A stretch of DNA of 9,431 nucleotides from an uncultured Lachnospiraceae bacterium (GCA_934418055.1 CAKRWX010000078.1:1-9431), one strand, 5' to 3'; positions 1 to 6,671 are shown, counted from the first letter of the stretch. Numbers and translations: made by a program. The notes: generated by a model not told the origin, from the sequence alone.

Positions 1-71
1 AGATCCAGAAGCGCTGCAACCGTCATATCACCGCTGATTCCTGACGCACATTCAAAATATAATTTTTTCAT
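1..71 (-). CDS. larC: LarC, nickel-pincer cofactor nickel insertase (5' end only)
   Basis: Only the first 23 codons are in the window; the gene continues beyond position 1. The visible residues are MKKLYFECASGISGDMTVAA followed by LLD. The pattern YF-E/D-C-x-SGISGDM-x-x-ALLD is the characteristic N-terminus of LarC. LarC is the CTP-dependent cyclometallase that inserts nickel into the pyridinium dithiocarboxylate precursor made by LarB and LarE, giving the nickel-pincer nucleotide cofactor of lactate racemase and related enzymes. An AAAAAGGAGAG ribosome binding site lies about 10 nt before the ATG. The gene starts 26 nt after nikE on the same strand with no terminator between, so it appears to be the distal gene of the nickel-importer operon. 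The family call rests on a short but distinctive motif; whether the full gene is intact cannot be seen. Confidence 0.8.
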   Translation of the reverse strand, partial: MKKLYFECASGISGDMTVAALLD

Positions 72-97
72 GTTCTTATACTCTCCTTTTTGATTTA

Positions 98-1069
98 TCA
101 TTCCAGACAAAAACAGGAAACCTGATGGCCTGGTGAAATTTCTCTCATTTGAGGCTTCTTTTGATAACATTCTGGCTTCGCCTTCTTGCACCGGCTGCTA
201 AATACACAGCCTGCATGTAATTCCATTGGATCCGGCGGTTCTCCGGGAAGAATCGGTATTTCCTTTTGCGGATCATCGTACACAGAAAATACCGATTCCA
301 GCAACGCCCTGGTATATGGGTGTGCTGCGTACTTCCTTAAATGCCGGCCTTCCAGCCATTCTACGATCTCCCCAAGATACATCACCGCGATCCGGTCCCC
401 GAAATTCTCTGCCAGAGCCAGATCATGACTGATAAACAGAACAGAAATCCCGGCTTCCTGCTGATGTTCCCGCAACAGATCCATGATCTGCTTTTGCACC
501 GAAACATCCAGCGCGCTGGTTGCTTCATCACAAATCAGCAGCTTGGGATGAATGGCTATGGCACGGGCGATCACGGCTCTTTGCAGTTCTCCACCAGACA
601 GTTGATGTGGGTACTTATAAAAATACTCCTCTGGTAACCCCACTCTTTTTAAAGAATACCTGGCCATTTCCGCCGCTTCTTTTCGGGATTTCTTTTCGTA
701 GTTGATCCACGGCTCCATCAGAAACGTTCCTATTCGCATTCGCGGGCTGAATACACTGGCTGGATTCTGGAAAACCAGCTGCACCTGCCTTCGGTATTCT
801 TTGAACCCATTTTTATAAAGACGGTGAATCGGAACTCCCTGGTAAATGATTCTTCCAGAATCCGGCGGCTCCAGATGTGCAGCCAAACGCGCCAAGGTGC
901 TCTTTCCGCAGCCGGATTCTCCAATAATTGCCAGACATTCGCCGGATTTCATGGTTAAACTGACGTCTTTTACTGCTGTCAGATGCCCTCCATCCTTCAT
1001 TTCATAAGATTTACTGACATGATCCAGAACCAGAACGGGATCCACATCTTCTCGGATTTGTTCAATCAT
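98..1069 (-). CDS. nikE: Nickel/oligopeptide ABC importer ATP-binding subunit, NikE/OppF type
   Basis: Second ATPase of a Nik/Dpp/Opp-family importer; it powers uptake together with NikD on the cytoplasmic face. The protein is 323 aa from the chosen start. It has Walker A GESGCGKST (50-58), Q-loop Q101, signature LSGGE (157-161), Walker B LLICDE (177-182) and switch His215. The C-terminal extension carries PYTRALL (251-257) and a cysteine-rich GCVFSSRC...C...SCFC segment (287-321), typical of the oligopeptide/nickel ATPase family. The in-frame ORF opens 9 codons earlier, but ATG at 1069 is preferred because GGAGGTGG lies 6-7 nt upstream. This start overlaps the end of nikD by 8 nt, implying translational coupling. 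Nickel rather than peptide specificity is inferred from the NikA-like binding protein and from downstream larC, not from this sequence alone. Confidence 0.88.
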   Translation of the reverse strand: MIEQIREDVDPVLVLDHVSKSYEMKDGGHLTAVKDVSLTMKSGECLAIIGESGCGKSTLARLAAHLEPPDSGRIIYQGVPIHRLYKNGFKEYRRQVQLVFQNPASVFSPRMRIGTFLMEPWINYEKKSRKEAAEMARYSLKRVGLPEEYFYKYPHQLSGGELQRAVIARAIAIHPKLLICDEATSALDVSVQKQIMDLLREHQQEAGISVLFISHDLALAENFGDRIAVMYLGEIVEWLEGRHLRKYAAHPYTRALLESVFSVYDDPQKEIPILPGEPPDPMELHAGCVFSSRCKKAKPECYQKKPQMREISPGHQVSCFCLE

Positions 1070-1850
1070 CTGCCACCTCCAATCCTGGAACCGCATTCAG
1101 TAATTCTCTTGTGTAGGAACTTTTCGGATTTAAGATCACCTGATCCCTGGTTCCATATTCCTGAATTTTTCCAGATTTCATAACCACAATCTGATCTGCC
1201 ATTTTCGAAGCAACCGCGATGTTGTGGGTCACCAGAATCATTGCAGTTCCAAAGGTCTGCCGCAGTTCCAATAATTCTTTTACTACCTGTGCCTGAACGG
1301 TGACATCCAGAGCGCTGGTTGGCTCATCCGCTAAAAGCAGCTTTGGCCGCGTACTGACTGCCATGGCGATGGCAACACGCTGGTTCATTCCGCCCGACAG
1401 CTGAAACGGATAGGATTTCAGAATTCGTTCCGCATCTGGAAGATTCAATCGGTTCAGCATCTGAAGCGCCAGTGAACGTTTTTCCTGCCGTGTCCCAGTC
1501 CCATGAATATCTAGTATTTCCATAAATTGACTCTCGATTTTCCTTCTGGGATTCAGATATTCTCCTGGGTTTTGAAAAATCATGGCAATTTCTTTGCCTC
1601 TCAGTTTCTGCAAATTTTTCTGTCCCGGATCATTCAGCAGATTCCCTAGGTAGAGAATCTTTCCTTCCGTCACCTTTCCAGATTCCGGCAATAATCCGTC
1701 AATTGCCCGGATCAAGGTGGATTTTCCGCTTCCGGACTCCCCTACAATTGCTAAAATCTGGTTCTCTGCTACTTGAAAACTCACATTCTCTACGGCGATG
1801 TTATCTTTATATGTAATTGTCACCTGCTGTACTTCCAGAATATTACCCAT
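1062..1850 (-). CDS. nikD: Nickel ABC importer ATP-binding subunit, NikD type
   Basis: First ATPase of the importer, expected to form a heterodimer with NikE beneath the NikB/NikC membrane channel. The 262-aa protein has Walker A GESGSGKST (37-45), Q93, signature LSGGM (151-155), Walker B LLLADE (171-176), the D-loop SALD and switch His209. It ends with SYTRELLNAVPGL and lacks the long cysteine-rich tail seen in NikE, giving a NikD-like length of about 260 aa. The ATG lies 12 nt after the nikA stop. No strong Shine-Dalgarno is visible, only a weak GATGGGAC, so translation probably depends on coupling to nikA. The final codons overlap the nikE start. Confidence 0.87.
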   Translation of the reverse strand: MGNILEVQQVTITYKDNIAVENVSFQVAENQILAIVGESGSGKSTLIRAIDGLLPESGKVTEGKILYLGNLLNDPGQKNLQKLRGKEIAMIFQNPGEYLNPRRKIESQFMEILDIHGTGTRQEKRSLALQMLNRLNLPDAERILKSYPFQLSGGMNQRVAIAMAVSTRPKLLLADEPTSALDVTVQAQVVKELLELRQTFGTAMILVTHNIAVASKMADQIVVMKSGKIQEYGTRDQVILNPKSSYTRELLNAVPGLEVADD

Positions 1851-1862
1851 AAATCTGTCCCA

Positions 1863-3455
1863 TCACTTTTCTGTCTTCACCGTAATCTCTTTTGTAATAA
1901 AATAATAATCTGCCACTGGCTGAACGGCATTTTGAATTCTGGATGAAGACACCATATTCAGATAAGAATTCGTCAGATATAAACTTGCTGCATCATCATT
2001 CAAAATTTGTGAAGCCTCCTGTGCCAGTTGAAAACGTTTCTCTGTCTCAAATGTTTCCTTCATGTTCTGGACAATCTCATCGATTCTGTCATCCTGAAAT
2101 TTGGTCAGATTTTTCTTGCCGGAGGTTCCCAGTCCTGTATACATGGTCTCCAACCAGATCTGAGGATCTCCTGTCGGTGCCGAGTTGTCATTGCCCGTAT
2201 AAAAATCAAAATTACCAGCAGTCTGGTACTCGGACAAATTCTCCACCGACAAAATCTCTACACGGATTCCAACCTTTTTCAAATCCGACTGTACTGCAGC
2301 CGCAAGAATGGAAGAATCAGCAGAACCATGGTCTGCCGCCTGCAAGTACCGTAATGTCAGTTCACTTCCATCTGGAAGTTCCCGATAACCATCACCGTCC
2401 TGATCCTCATATCCAGCAGAACCCAGAATCTGTTCTGCCTGGCCCAGATCATATCCATAAGACGTAAGACGTTCATTCCCGAACGGAGTCGCGTCAGAAT
2501 ATACACCATGAGCAGCACTGCCTCCAATCAGCTGTGCATACGCTTCCCGGTCTACTGCATAGGAAATGGCCTGGCGCAGTTTTACATCATGAAGTGGACT
2601 GCTCTCTGCCTGATTCATATATGCCACATTGACTCTTGGACTGATAATCGAAGAAACCTGGTATTCTGGGTTTCCTTTAAACAAGACCACGCTGGTATTG
2701 TCAATGGTATTGGTAAGATCGATCTCCCCAGACTGCAAAGCCATCACTCTGGCATCGGAATCCACGATCTGCGTTACCGTAATTGTATCCAAGCCAACAG
2801 AACCGCCCCAATAATTGGGATTTGCTGCCAACTCAACCTTTTGCTCCGAAAGGAATCCCGCTACCAAATATGGACCTGTGGAGACCGGTGCATTCTGGAT
2901 CACCTCTTCCGGCTGACTTGTATCAATGATATCAAACACCGGCTCTGCCAAGTTATTCAGAAGTGCCGCATTAGGTTCACTGGTATGAATCACTAGTTCC
3001 TGTCCATCTGCCTCCATAGACGAAACTTTCAAATACTCTGCCGCACGGTCATTCATGGCCACAGCCCGCTCCAAAGACGCTTTGCATTCCTCAGCCGTTA
3101 CCAAAGTTCCTGTACTGAAAAACACCTGATCCCGGATATGGAACTTCCACGTATGATCATCCAGGTTCTCCCAGGAGTCCGCAATGCATCCCTCAATTTC
3201 CAATTGATCATTTAACCGGACCAGAGTTTCCCCAACTCCCAGTCGTGATGTTACCCAGCCATGATAATCCACGGCCGGATCCAGATCCGCTGTGATCCAG
3301 AAAAAAGCCACATTGGCATGTCTGGCTGATTCAGAATAGCTGAACTCTGTCTTTACCAGGTTGGCTGTGGGGCCATCTCCCTCTGCTTTGGCGCAAGCAG
3401 TCACTCCAAAAACTACCATACACAAAAAAGAAAACCATTTTAAAAATTTTTTCAT
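1863..3455 (-). CDS. nikA: Nickel-type substrate-binding lipoprotein (SBP_bac_5 family)
   Basis: Extracellular solute-binding protein that delivers the ligand (Ni2+, probably as a chelate) to NikBC. The 530-aa product starts with a lipoprotein signal peptide: two lysines, a hydrophobic stretch and a lipobox-like VTAC with Cys21 as the likely lipidated residue. Family-5 hallmarks follow: NPNYWGG (212-218), a VMALQSGEIDL segment (about 237-247), LRQAISYAVDRE (293-304) and a DQDGDGYRE turn (351-359). The C-terminal stretch SYLNMVSS...QPVADYYFITKE resembles, from memory, the end of E. coli NikA more than that of typical peptide binders. The start is one base after the nikC stop. Nickel specificity is inferred from this resemblance and from larC; peptide or metallophore-metal uptake remains possible. 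Confidence 0.82.
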   Translation of the reverse strand: MKKFLKWFSFLCMVVFGVTACAKAEGDGPTANLVKTEFSYSESARHANVAFFWITADLDPAVDYHGWVTSRLGVGETLVRLNDQLEIEGCIADSWENLDDHTWKFHIRDQVFFSTGTLVTAEECKASLERAVAMNDRAAEYLKVSSMEADGQELVIHTSEPNAALLNNLAEPVFDIIDTSQPEEVIQNAPVSTGPYLVAGFLSEQKVELAANPNYWGGSVGLDTITVTQIVDSDARVMALQSGEIDLTNTIDNTSVVLFKGNPEYQVSSIISPRVNVAYMNQAESSPLHDVKLRQAISYAVDREAYAQLIGGSAAHGVYSDATPFGNERLTSYGYDLGQAEQILGSAGYEDQDGDGYRELPDGSELTLRYLQAADHGSADSSILAAAVQSDLKKVGIRVEILSVENLSEYQTAGNFDFYTGNDNSAPTGDPQIWLETMYTGLGTSGKKNLTKFQDDRIDEIVQNMKETFETEKRFQLAQEASQILNDDAASLYLTNSYLNMVSSSRIQNAVQPVADYYFITKEITVKTEK

Positions 3456-3456
3456 A

Positions 3457-4269
3457 TTATGCCTCTTCCTTTGGATCCAGAAGATCTCTCAAACTGTCTC
3501 CCAATAGATTAAAAATGAATACCACCAGAAAAATAGCTGCCCCTGCATAAAAAATCATCCATGGAGCTGTCTGGATATAGGATTTGCCTTCGTATAACAT
3601 AACACCCCATTCTGGAGATGGAGGCTGGGATGCCAGACCTAAGAAGGACAATCCAGCTAACGCCAGCATCATTCCTCCTACATCCAAGGCTGCCATCACG
3701 ATCATCTGCGGCACAATATTAGGGAAAATATAAACCATAAGAATTTTCCAATTGCCCGCTCCGCCCAGATGCGCCTCCATGATATACTCTTTCGTGCGAA
3801 TCACGCTGGCCAATCCTCTGGCCATTCTGGCATATTTAGTCCACCAGATACAGGACAGTGCCAATACGGTATTTAAAATTCCAGGTCCCAGCATTCCTGC
3901 AACAGCTATGGCAAATATCATATCTGGAAATGCCAGTAACACATCAGTCAAACGCATCAGCAATGTATCCAATTTTCCGCCATAATACCCAGATATCATA
4001 CCAATCCAGGTTCCAATTACAGAAATCAGACCTGTCATCAGAAAAGTCAACGCAAAGGAACTTCTTGCGCCATATAATACTCTGGAAAATACATCCCTGC
4101 CCAGCTGATCCGTTCCCATAAGGTGGATCCGGCTTGGCGATTGAAGCTTTGCCGCAAAATCTGTCTCCAATGGGTCAAATGGTGCGAAACGATACCCTTC
4201 AAATGCAACCAGGACCACCAGTATCGCAAGAATCAAAAAGAAATAAAACCGGACATACTTCTTTTTCAT
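3457..4269 (-). CDS. nikC: Nickel/peptide ABC importer permease, NikC type
   Basis: Inner-membrane permease of the importer, pairing with NikB. The 270-aa protein has an N-terminal transmembrane helix (about 7-27) and the MGTDQLGRDVFSR signature (51-63) diagnostic of DppC/NikC permeases. Several hydrophobic segments follow. The EAA loop (EYIMEAHLGGAG...IFPNI, 161-185) contacts the ATPases, and PPSPEWGVML near the C-terminus is another family mark. Its ATG directly follows the nikB TAG with no gap. The GGTGGAG before it is close to the ATG, so coupled translation is likely. Length and layout are normal for the family. Confidence 0.88.
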   Translation of the reverse strand: MKKKYVRFYFFLILAILVVLVAFEGYRFAPFDPLETDFAAKLQSPSRIHLMGTDQLGRDVFSRVLYGARSSFALTFLMTGLISVIGTWIGMISGYYGGKLDTLLMRLTDVLLAFPDMIFAIAVAGMLGPGILNTVLALSCIWWTKYARMARGLASVIRTKEYIMEAHLGGAGNWKILMVYIFPNIVPQMIVMAALDVGGMMLALAGLSFLGLASQPPSPEWGVMLYEGKSYIQTAPWMIFYAGAAIFLVVFIFNLLGDSLRDLLDPKEEA

Positions 4270-5211
4270 CTACTCCACCGTCCTTTTTAAGCGGACCTGC
4301 GGATCCAGAATTCCATATAAGATATCAACCAGCAGATTGATGATCACGTATAAAAACGCCATCCAGATCACATAGCCCTGAATCAGAGGATAATCTCTGA
4401 CCCGGATTGCCTCAACCACCATATTCCCGATTCCCTGCCACGAAAAAATAGTCTCAATCACTGCCGCTCCCCCCAAAAGGTTTCCTGCAGACAATCCCGT
4501 CATGGTAATCACTGGAAATACCGCATTGGGCAATACATGGTGAAGCAAAATCGCCCGTTCTGAAACTCCTCTGGATCTGGCACCAACCACATAATTGGAA
4601 TGCAATTCTTCCAGAAATGCTGTCCGCATCTGTCGAACATAACTGCAGATCATAGGAAGTGAAAGTGTCATAACCGGAAGGCAGATTCCCTGTACAGAAG
4701 TCGTACTGATCACTGGAAGCCATCGCAGTTTTACCGCAAACACATACATCAAAAGCAGGCCAAGCCAGAAATTCGGCATAGAAATTCCCACGAAAGATAC
4801 GATTCTCACCAGATAATCTGGTATCTGGTTTTTCTTTTCAGCTGTTAATAATGCCAACGGAAAGGATACCAGTAAACTGACCGCCAAAGAAATACCCGCT
4901 AATTGTAACGTCATCGGAAGTTTCTTAGATAACTGCACCAGAACCGGTTCCCCATACTTGGCAGAATCACCCAGATCTCCAGATATCGCTTTTAATAACC
5001 ATCGCACATACTGGACCGGGATCGGATCATACAGCCCCATCTCTCTCCGTGTCTGTTCCAGCAATTCTTCTGACGGCATCATCCCCATGGAAACATATTT
5101 CATCTCTGCTGCATCGCTGGGAGCCAGCTGGGTTAACAGAAACGTTAGAAATGTTACACCCAGCAAAACAGCCAGCAGCTGCAGCAATCTTCTCTCTACA
5201 TATCGCTTCAT
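4270..5211 (-). CDS. nikB: Nickel/peptide ABC importer permease, NikB type
   Basis: Inner-membrane permease, partner of NikC. The 313-aa protein begins MKRYVERRLLQ and has a first helix (about 8-28) ending in the family-typical TQLAPSD. It then shows the MGLYDPIPVQYVRW segment (58-71), a GDLGDS motif (78-83), hydrophobic helices, and an EAA loop VVGARSRGVSERA...HHVLPN (208-229). The C-terminus LVDILYGILDPQVRLK is standard for DppB/NikB. The start lies 3 nt after the methyltransferase stop with AGGA about 8 nt upstream, placing it firmly in the same operon. Confidence 0.88.
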   Translation of the reverse strand: MKRYVERRLLQLLAVLLGVTFLTFLLTQLAPSDAAEMKYVSMGMMPSEELLEQTRREMGLYDPIPVQYVRWLLKAISGDLGDSAKYGEPVLVQLSKKLPMTLQLAGISLAVSLLVSFPLALLTAEKKNQIPDYLVRIVSFVGISMPNFWLGLLLMYVFAVKLRWLPVISTTSVQGICLPVMTLSLPMICSYVRQMRTAFLEELHSNYVVGARSRGVSERAILLHHVLPNAVFPVITMTGLSAGNLLGGAAVIETIFSWQGIGNMVVEAIRVRDYPLIQGYVIWMAFLYVIINLLVDILYGILDPQVRLKRTVE

Positions 5212-5214
5212 ATC

Positions 5215-5949
5215 CTATTCCTGCTTTACCGCTTTGATCAAAAATGCTCTGGCTGTTTTATGTGAGACGCCGTCTGCATCCTCGTAGGAATCCCACTGGA
5301 TCTCTGTACTGATCTCCTGAACATGATTCTTTAAGAAAAACTGGATATCCCAGTCCGGTCTTCTCTCATGGCTAAGAGGAAGATCTCTGGCAATCTCATC
5401 AATCACCGACACGTCCACGCCTTCCATATACTTATGTCCAGAACCGCTGACCTTCTGCGTCAATTCCCGTTGCTTTTCATACTCCTGATCATAATAATGC
5501 AGATAATGGTTTCCATCAAAGTTCAGAATACAACCACCTGGCTTTAATACCCGCAGCCACTCTGCATATGCCTGCTCCGGTTTTTCCAGATTCCATGTCA
5601 GATTTCTGGAAACAATCAGATCAAAGTTATCATCTGCAAATGGAAGTTTCTGCACATCCCCCTGGCAAAAAGAAACTTCTGCACCTAAATCCTCGGCATT
5701 CCTTTCTGCCTTTTTTAACATCTCATCGGAATAATCCATGGCAGTCACTTCATATCCCATCCTGGATAACAGGATGGAAAACATCCCCGGTCCGCATCCA
5801 AGATCCAATGCTTTTCCTTCCCTGGTCTTTAACCTGGAAAAACATGCAGTCCAATACTCCCCGTTTTCTTCCAGCTCTTCTCTCACAGATCTGGAATATC
5901 CATCGGCCCGGATATTCCAATACTTTCTGATCTCCTCTAATTTACTCAT
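5215..5949 (-). CDS. Class I SAM-dependent methyltransferase, first gene of the nik operon
   Basis: A 244-aa methyltransferase of the Methyltransf_11/UbiE-like fold. SAM-binding motif I is LDLGCGPG (49-55 region). The acidic end of strand 2 is MDYS (71-74), followed by GDVQKLPF (97-104), DLIVSRNLTWN (110-120) and VLKPGG (134-139). The substrate region after residue 145 is rich in Tyr, His and charged residues and is not recognisable. ATG at 5949 is chosen over the longer frame opening at 5988 because GGGAAGGAAG lies just upstream and because the earlier codons fall in the leader hairpin. The gene is 3 nt from nikB, so its product likely acts with the importer. It could modify a metal-chelating small molecule or the imported ligand, but the substrate is unknown. 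NPN cofactor synthesis by LarB, LarE and LarC has no known methylation step. Confidence 0.85.
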   Translation of the reverse strand: MSKLEEIRKYWNIRADGYSRSVREELEENGEYWTACFSRLKTREGKALDLGCGPGMFSILLSRMGYEVTAMDYSDEMLKKAERNAEDLGAEVSFCQGDVQKLPFADDNFDLIVSRNLTWNLEKPEQAYAEWLRVLKPGGCILNFDGNHYLHYYDQEYEKQRELTQKVSGSGHKYMEGVDVSVIDEIARDLPLSHERRPDWDIQFFLKNHVQEISTEIQWDSYEDADGVSHKTARAFLIKAVKQE

Positions 5950-5964
5950 AAGTACTTCCTTCCC

Positions 5965-6017
5965 AAAAGAAAAAGACCACCAAAACAAGCAGAGTTCTCT
6001 CCGTGTTTGGTGATCTT
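5965..6017 (-). terminator. Leader terminator (probable attenuator) before the methyltransferase-nik operon
   Basis: On the minus strand, a 12-bp stem is formed by AAGATCACCAAA (6006-6017) and TTTGGTGGTCTT (5973-5984), with one G-U pair. It extends imperfectly inward towards AGAG/CTCT. The 3' arm runs straight into a U-rich tract (TTTTTCTTTT, 5965-5974). It sits between the promoter and the first start codon, 16 nt before the ATG, so it would stop transcription before the operon unless relieved. That position is typical of attenuators. Confidence 0.7.
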
Positions 6018-6026
6018 CCTGATCAC
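6010..6026 (-). promoter_or_regulatory. Candidate antiterminator hairpin overlapping the leader terminator
   Basis: On the minus strand, GTGATC (6021-6026), loop AGGAA, then GATCAC (6010-6015) gives a perfect 6-bp hairpin. Its 3' arm is the same GATCAC that forms the 5' arm of the leader terminator, so the two structures are mutually exclusive. The hairpin is short compared with the terminator and would need an extra factor or an upstream structure to win. I could not match the rest of the leader to a known riboswitch class. Confidence 0.5.
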
Positions 6027-6112
6027 AATCTTATCTTTTGTATCAATTATATGTATAAATATAAAGCCATTAAGATTTCATTTATGTGATATGCCATACA
6101 GCTTCTGCTGCC

Positions 6113-6132
6113 AAAAAACACTTCTGTGCTTT
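6113..6132 (-). terminator. Weak terminator-like hairpin after yneA, inside the nik leader
   Basis: On the minus strand, AAAGCAC, loop AGAA, then GTGTTTT makes a 7-bp stem with one G-U pair, followed by only a short U run and then GGC. It could weakly end yneA transcripts or be part of the nik leader fold. It is too weak to be confident that yneA transcription stops here. Confidence 0.3.
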
Positions 6133-6151
6133 CGTCAAATCAACTTTTTAA

Positions 6152-6181
6152 AGTATAACACAGAACGAATGTTTCTGTCAA
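6152..6181 (-). promoter_or_regulatory. Promoter of the methyltransferase-nik-larC operon
   Basis: On the minus strand, a perfect -35 TTGACA (6176-6181) and a -10 TATACT (6152-6157) are separated by 18 bp, matching a strong sigma-A promoter. The -35 overlaps the yneA stop codon (6178-6180). Transcription would begin near 6145 and give a leader of about 195 nt before the methyltransferase ATG. An SOS-like box fills most of the spacer. Confidence 0.75.
6162..6175. promoter_or_regulatory. LexA (SOS) box in the nik operon promoter spacer
   Basis: AGAACGAATGTTTC matches the Bacillus-type SOS consensus CGAACRNRYGTTYC at 13 of 14 positions (first base differs). It fills most of the space between -35 and -10, where bound LexA would block RNA polymerase. 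The yneA promoter has a LexA box in the equivalent place. Binding is inferred from sequence only. Confidence 0.6.
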
Positions 6182-6489
6182 TCTTTACACTCTTTTACCT
6201 CTTGATACATCACAGTCAGATAATTACCCGCATGGATTGTATCGTCTTTTAAGGAATTCATCTGACGGAGCTTTTCTACATATTGTACCGTCGTCAGATC
6301 TGTATCTGGCGCATATCGCTCGGCAATCTCCCAAAGGGTATCTCCAGACTCCAGCTGAATGCTTTTATAATAAGTAAGGCGTACCGTCTCTTCTGGTTCT
6401 TCCGCCATAGCATTCCCCAATGCATCTCCACACATCCCAGAACCTAATGTCAACAATACCGCCAATAACAGGATTATCACTTTCTTCAT
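6178..6489 (-). CDS. yneA: YneA-type SOS cell-division inhibitor with LysM domain
   Basis: A 103-aa exported small protein. It has an N-terminal hydrophobic segment (about 4-18) and a possible signal peptidase site after AMA (about residue 29). A LysM-like peptidoglycan-binding domain follows (about 42-93; QLESGDTLWEIAERYAP...IHAGNYLTV). In Bacillus, YneA is made under LexA control and delays septation during DNA damage; the same role is inferred from the LysM domain, small size and divergent position next to lexA. ATG at 6489 is chosen over the longer frame (6516) because GAGGAGGG lies 6-7 nt upstream and the next residues form the signal sequence. It has a consensus promoter containing a LexA box. 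In B. subtilis yneA is followed by yneB; here the nickel operon follows instead. Confidence 0.82.
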   Translation of the reverse strand: MKKVIILLLAVLLTLGSGMCGDALGNAMAEEPEETVRLTYYKSIQLESGDTLWEIAERYAPDTDLTTVQYVEKLRQMNSLKDDTIHAGNYLTVMYQEVKECKD

Positions 6490-6549
6490 ATCTGCCCTCC
6501 TCGGCATATGTGCCATCCACTCATATTATTTCACTACTATTTTCACTAT

Positions 6550-6563
6550 CGAACACGTGTTTG
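6550..6563. promoter_or_regulatory. LexA box 1, at the start of the yneA transcript
   Basis: CGAACACGTGTTTG fits the SOS consensus except for its last base. It lies just downstream of the predicted yneA start site (near 6568), so LexA here would add to repression of yneA. Confidence 0.75.
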
Positions 6564-6574
6564 TTTATGGTTTT

Positions 6575-6603
6575 ATTATAGAATGCGAACATATGTTTGT
6601 CAA
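6575..6603 (-). promoter_or_regulatory. Consensus promoter of yneA
   Basis: On the minus strand, TTGACA (6598-6603), a 17-bp spacer and TATAAT (6575-6580) form a perfect sigma-A promoter. LexA box 2 occupies the spacer, which explains how such a strong promoter could be kept off without DNA damage. Confidence 0.88.
6586..6599. promoter_or_regulatory. LexA box 2, inside the yneA promoter
   Basis: CGAACATATGTTTG is nearly palindromic and has the GAAC-N4-GTTY core of Firmicute SOS boxes. It overlaps the spacer and the first bases of the yneA -35 hexamer. Confidence 0.85.
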
Positions 6604-6622
6604 TGGTTTTTTCGTATTTTTT

Positions 6623-6636
6623 CGAACAAAGGTTTG
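6623..6636. promoter_or_regulatory. LexA box 3, overlapping the lexA -35 region
   Basis: CGAACAAAGGTTTG keeps both half-sites. It overlaps the probable lexA -35 element (near 6633-6639), consistent with autorepression of lexA. Confidence 0.7.
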
Positions 6637-6662
6637 CATTTTTCCAGAACCTATGGTAGTAT
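6633..6662 (+). promoter_or_regulatory. Probable lexA promoter
   Basis: TTTGCA (6633-6638) and TAGTAT (6657-6662) are 18 bp apart, a moderate match. A TATAAG overlaps slightly downstream, so the exact -10 is uncertain. Box 3 covers the -35 and box 4 lies downstream of the start. Confidence 0.45.
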
Positions 6663-6671
6663 AAGAATGAA

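Larger units (their letters stand above)
6550..6636. repeat. Imperfect tandem ~36-bp repeats carrying LexA boxes
   Basis: Three units begin with CGAAC at 6550, 6586 and 6623, at spacings of 36 and 37 bp. Units one and two share CGAAC, N2, a GTTTGT block, ATGGTTTT and following T-rich bases. Unit three keeps only the box (6623-6636). The array looks like duplication of an operator module and spaces the LexA sites by about 3.5 helical turns. Confidence 0.55.

Noticed and set aside
1070..1096. Nine-codon N-terminal extension of NikE
   Set aside because: It would enlarge the overlap with nikD, and a strong GGAGGTGG lies right before the internal ATG at 1069.
1943..2996. Plus-strand open frames opposite nikA (up to 174 codons)
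   Set aside because: They are antisense shadows with no ribosome binding site and low-complexity, non-family composition.
5950..5988. Upstream extension of the methyltransferase (13 extra residues beginning MFWWSF)
   Set aside because: These codons lie in the leader terminator and its U-tract, and the AGGAAG site fits the ATG at 5949.
6046..6051. TATAAT on the minus strand in the nik leader as a second promoter
   Set aside because: No acceptable -35 at 16-18 bp spacing and no extended -10; the stretch is simply AT-rich.
5950..6180. NikR operator or NiCo riboswitch in the nik leader
   Set aside because: No GTATGA-N16-TCATAC-like pair and none of the conserved NiCo core elements could be found by eye.
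6641..6656. Possible fifth LexA box in the intergenic region (GAACCTATGGTA)
   Set aside because: Only one half-site is intact; the second lacks GTT, so it is well below the other boxes.
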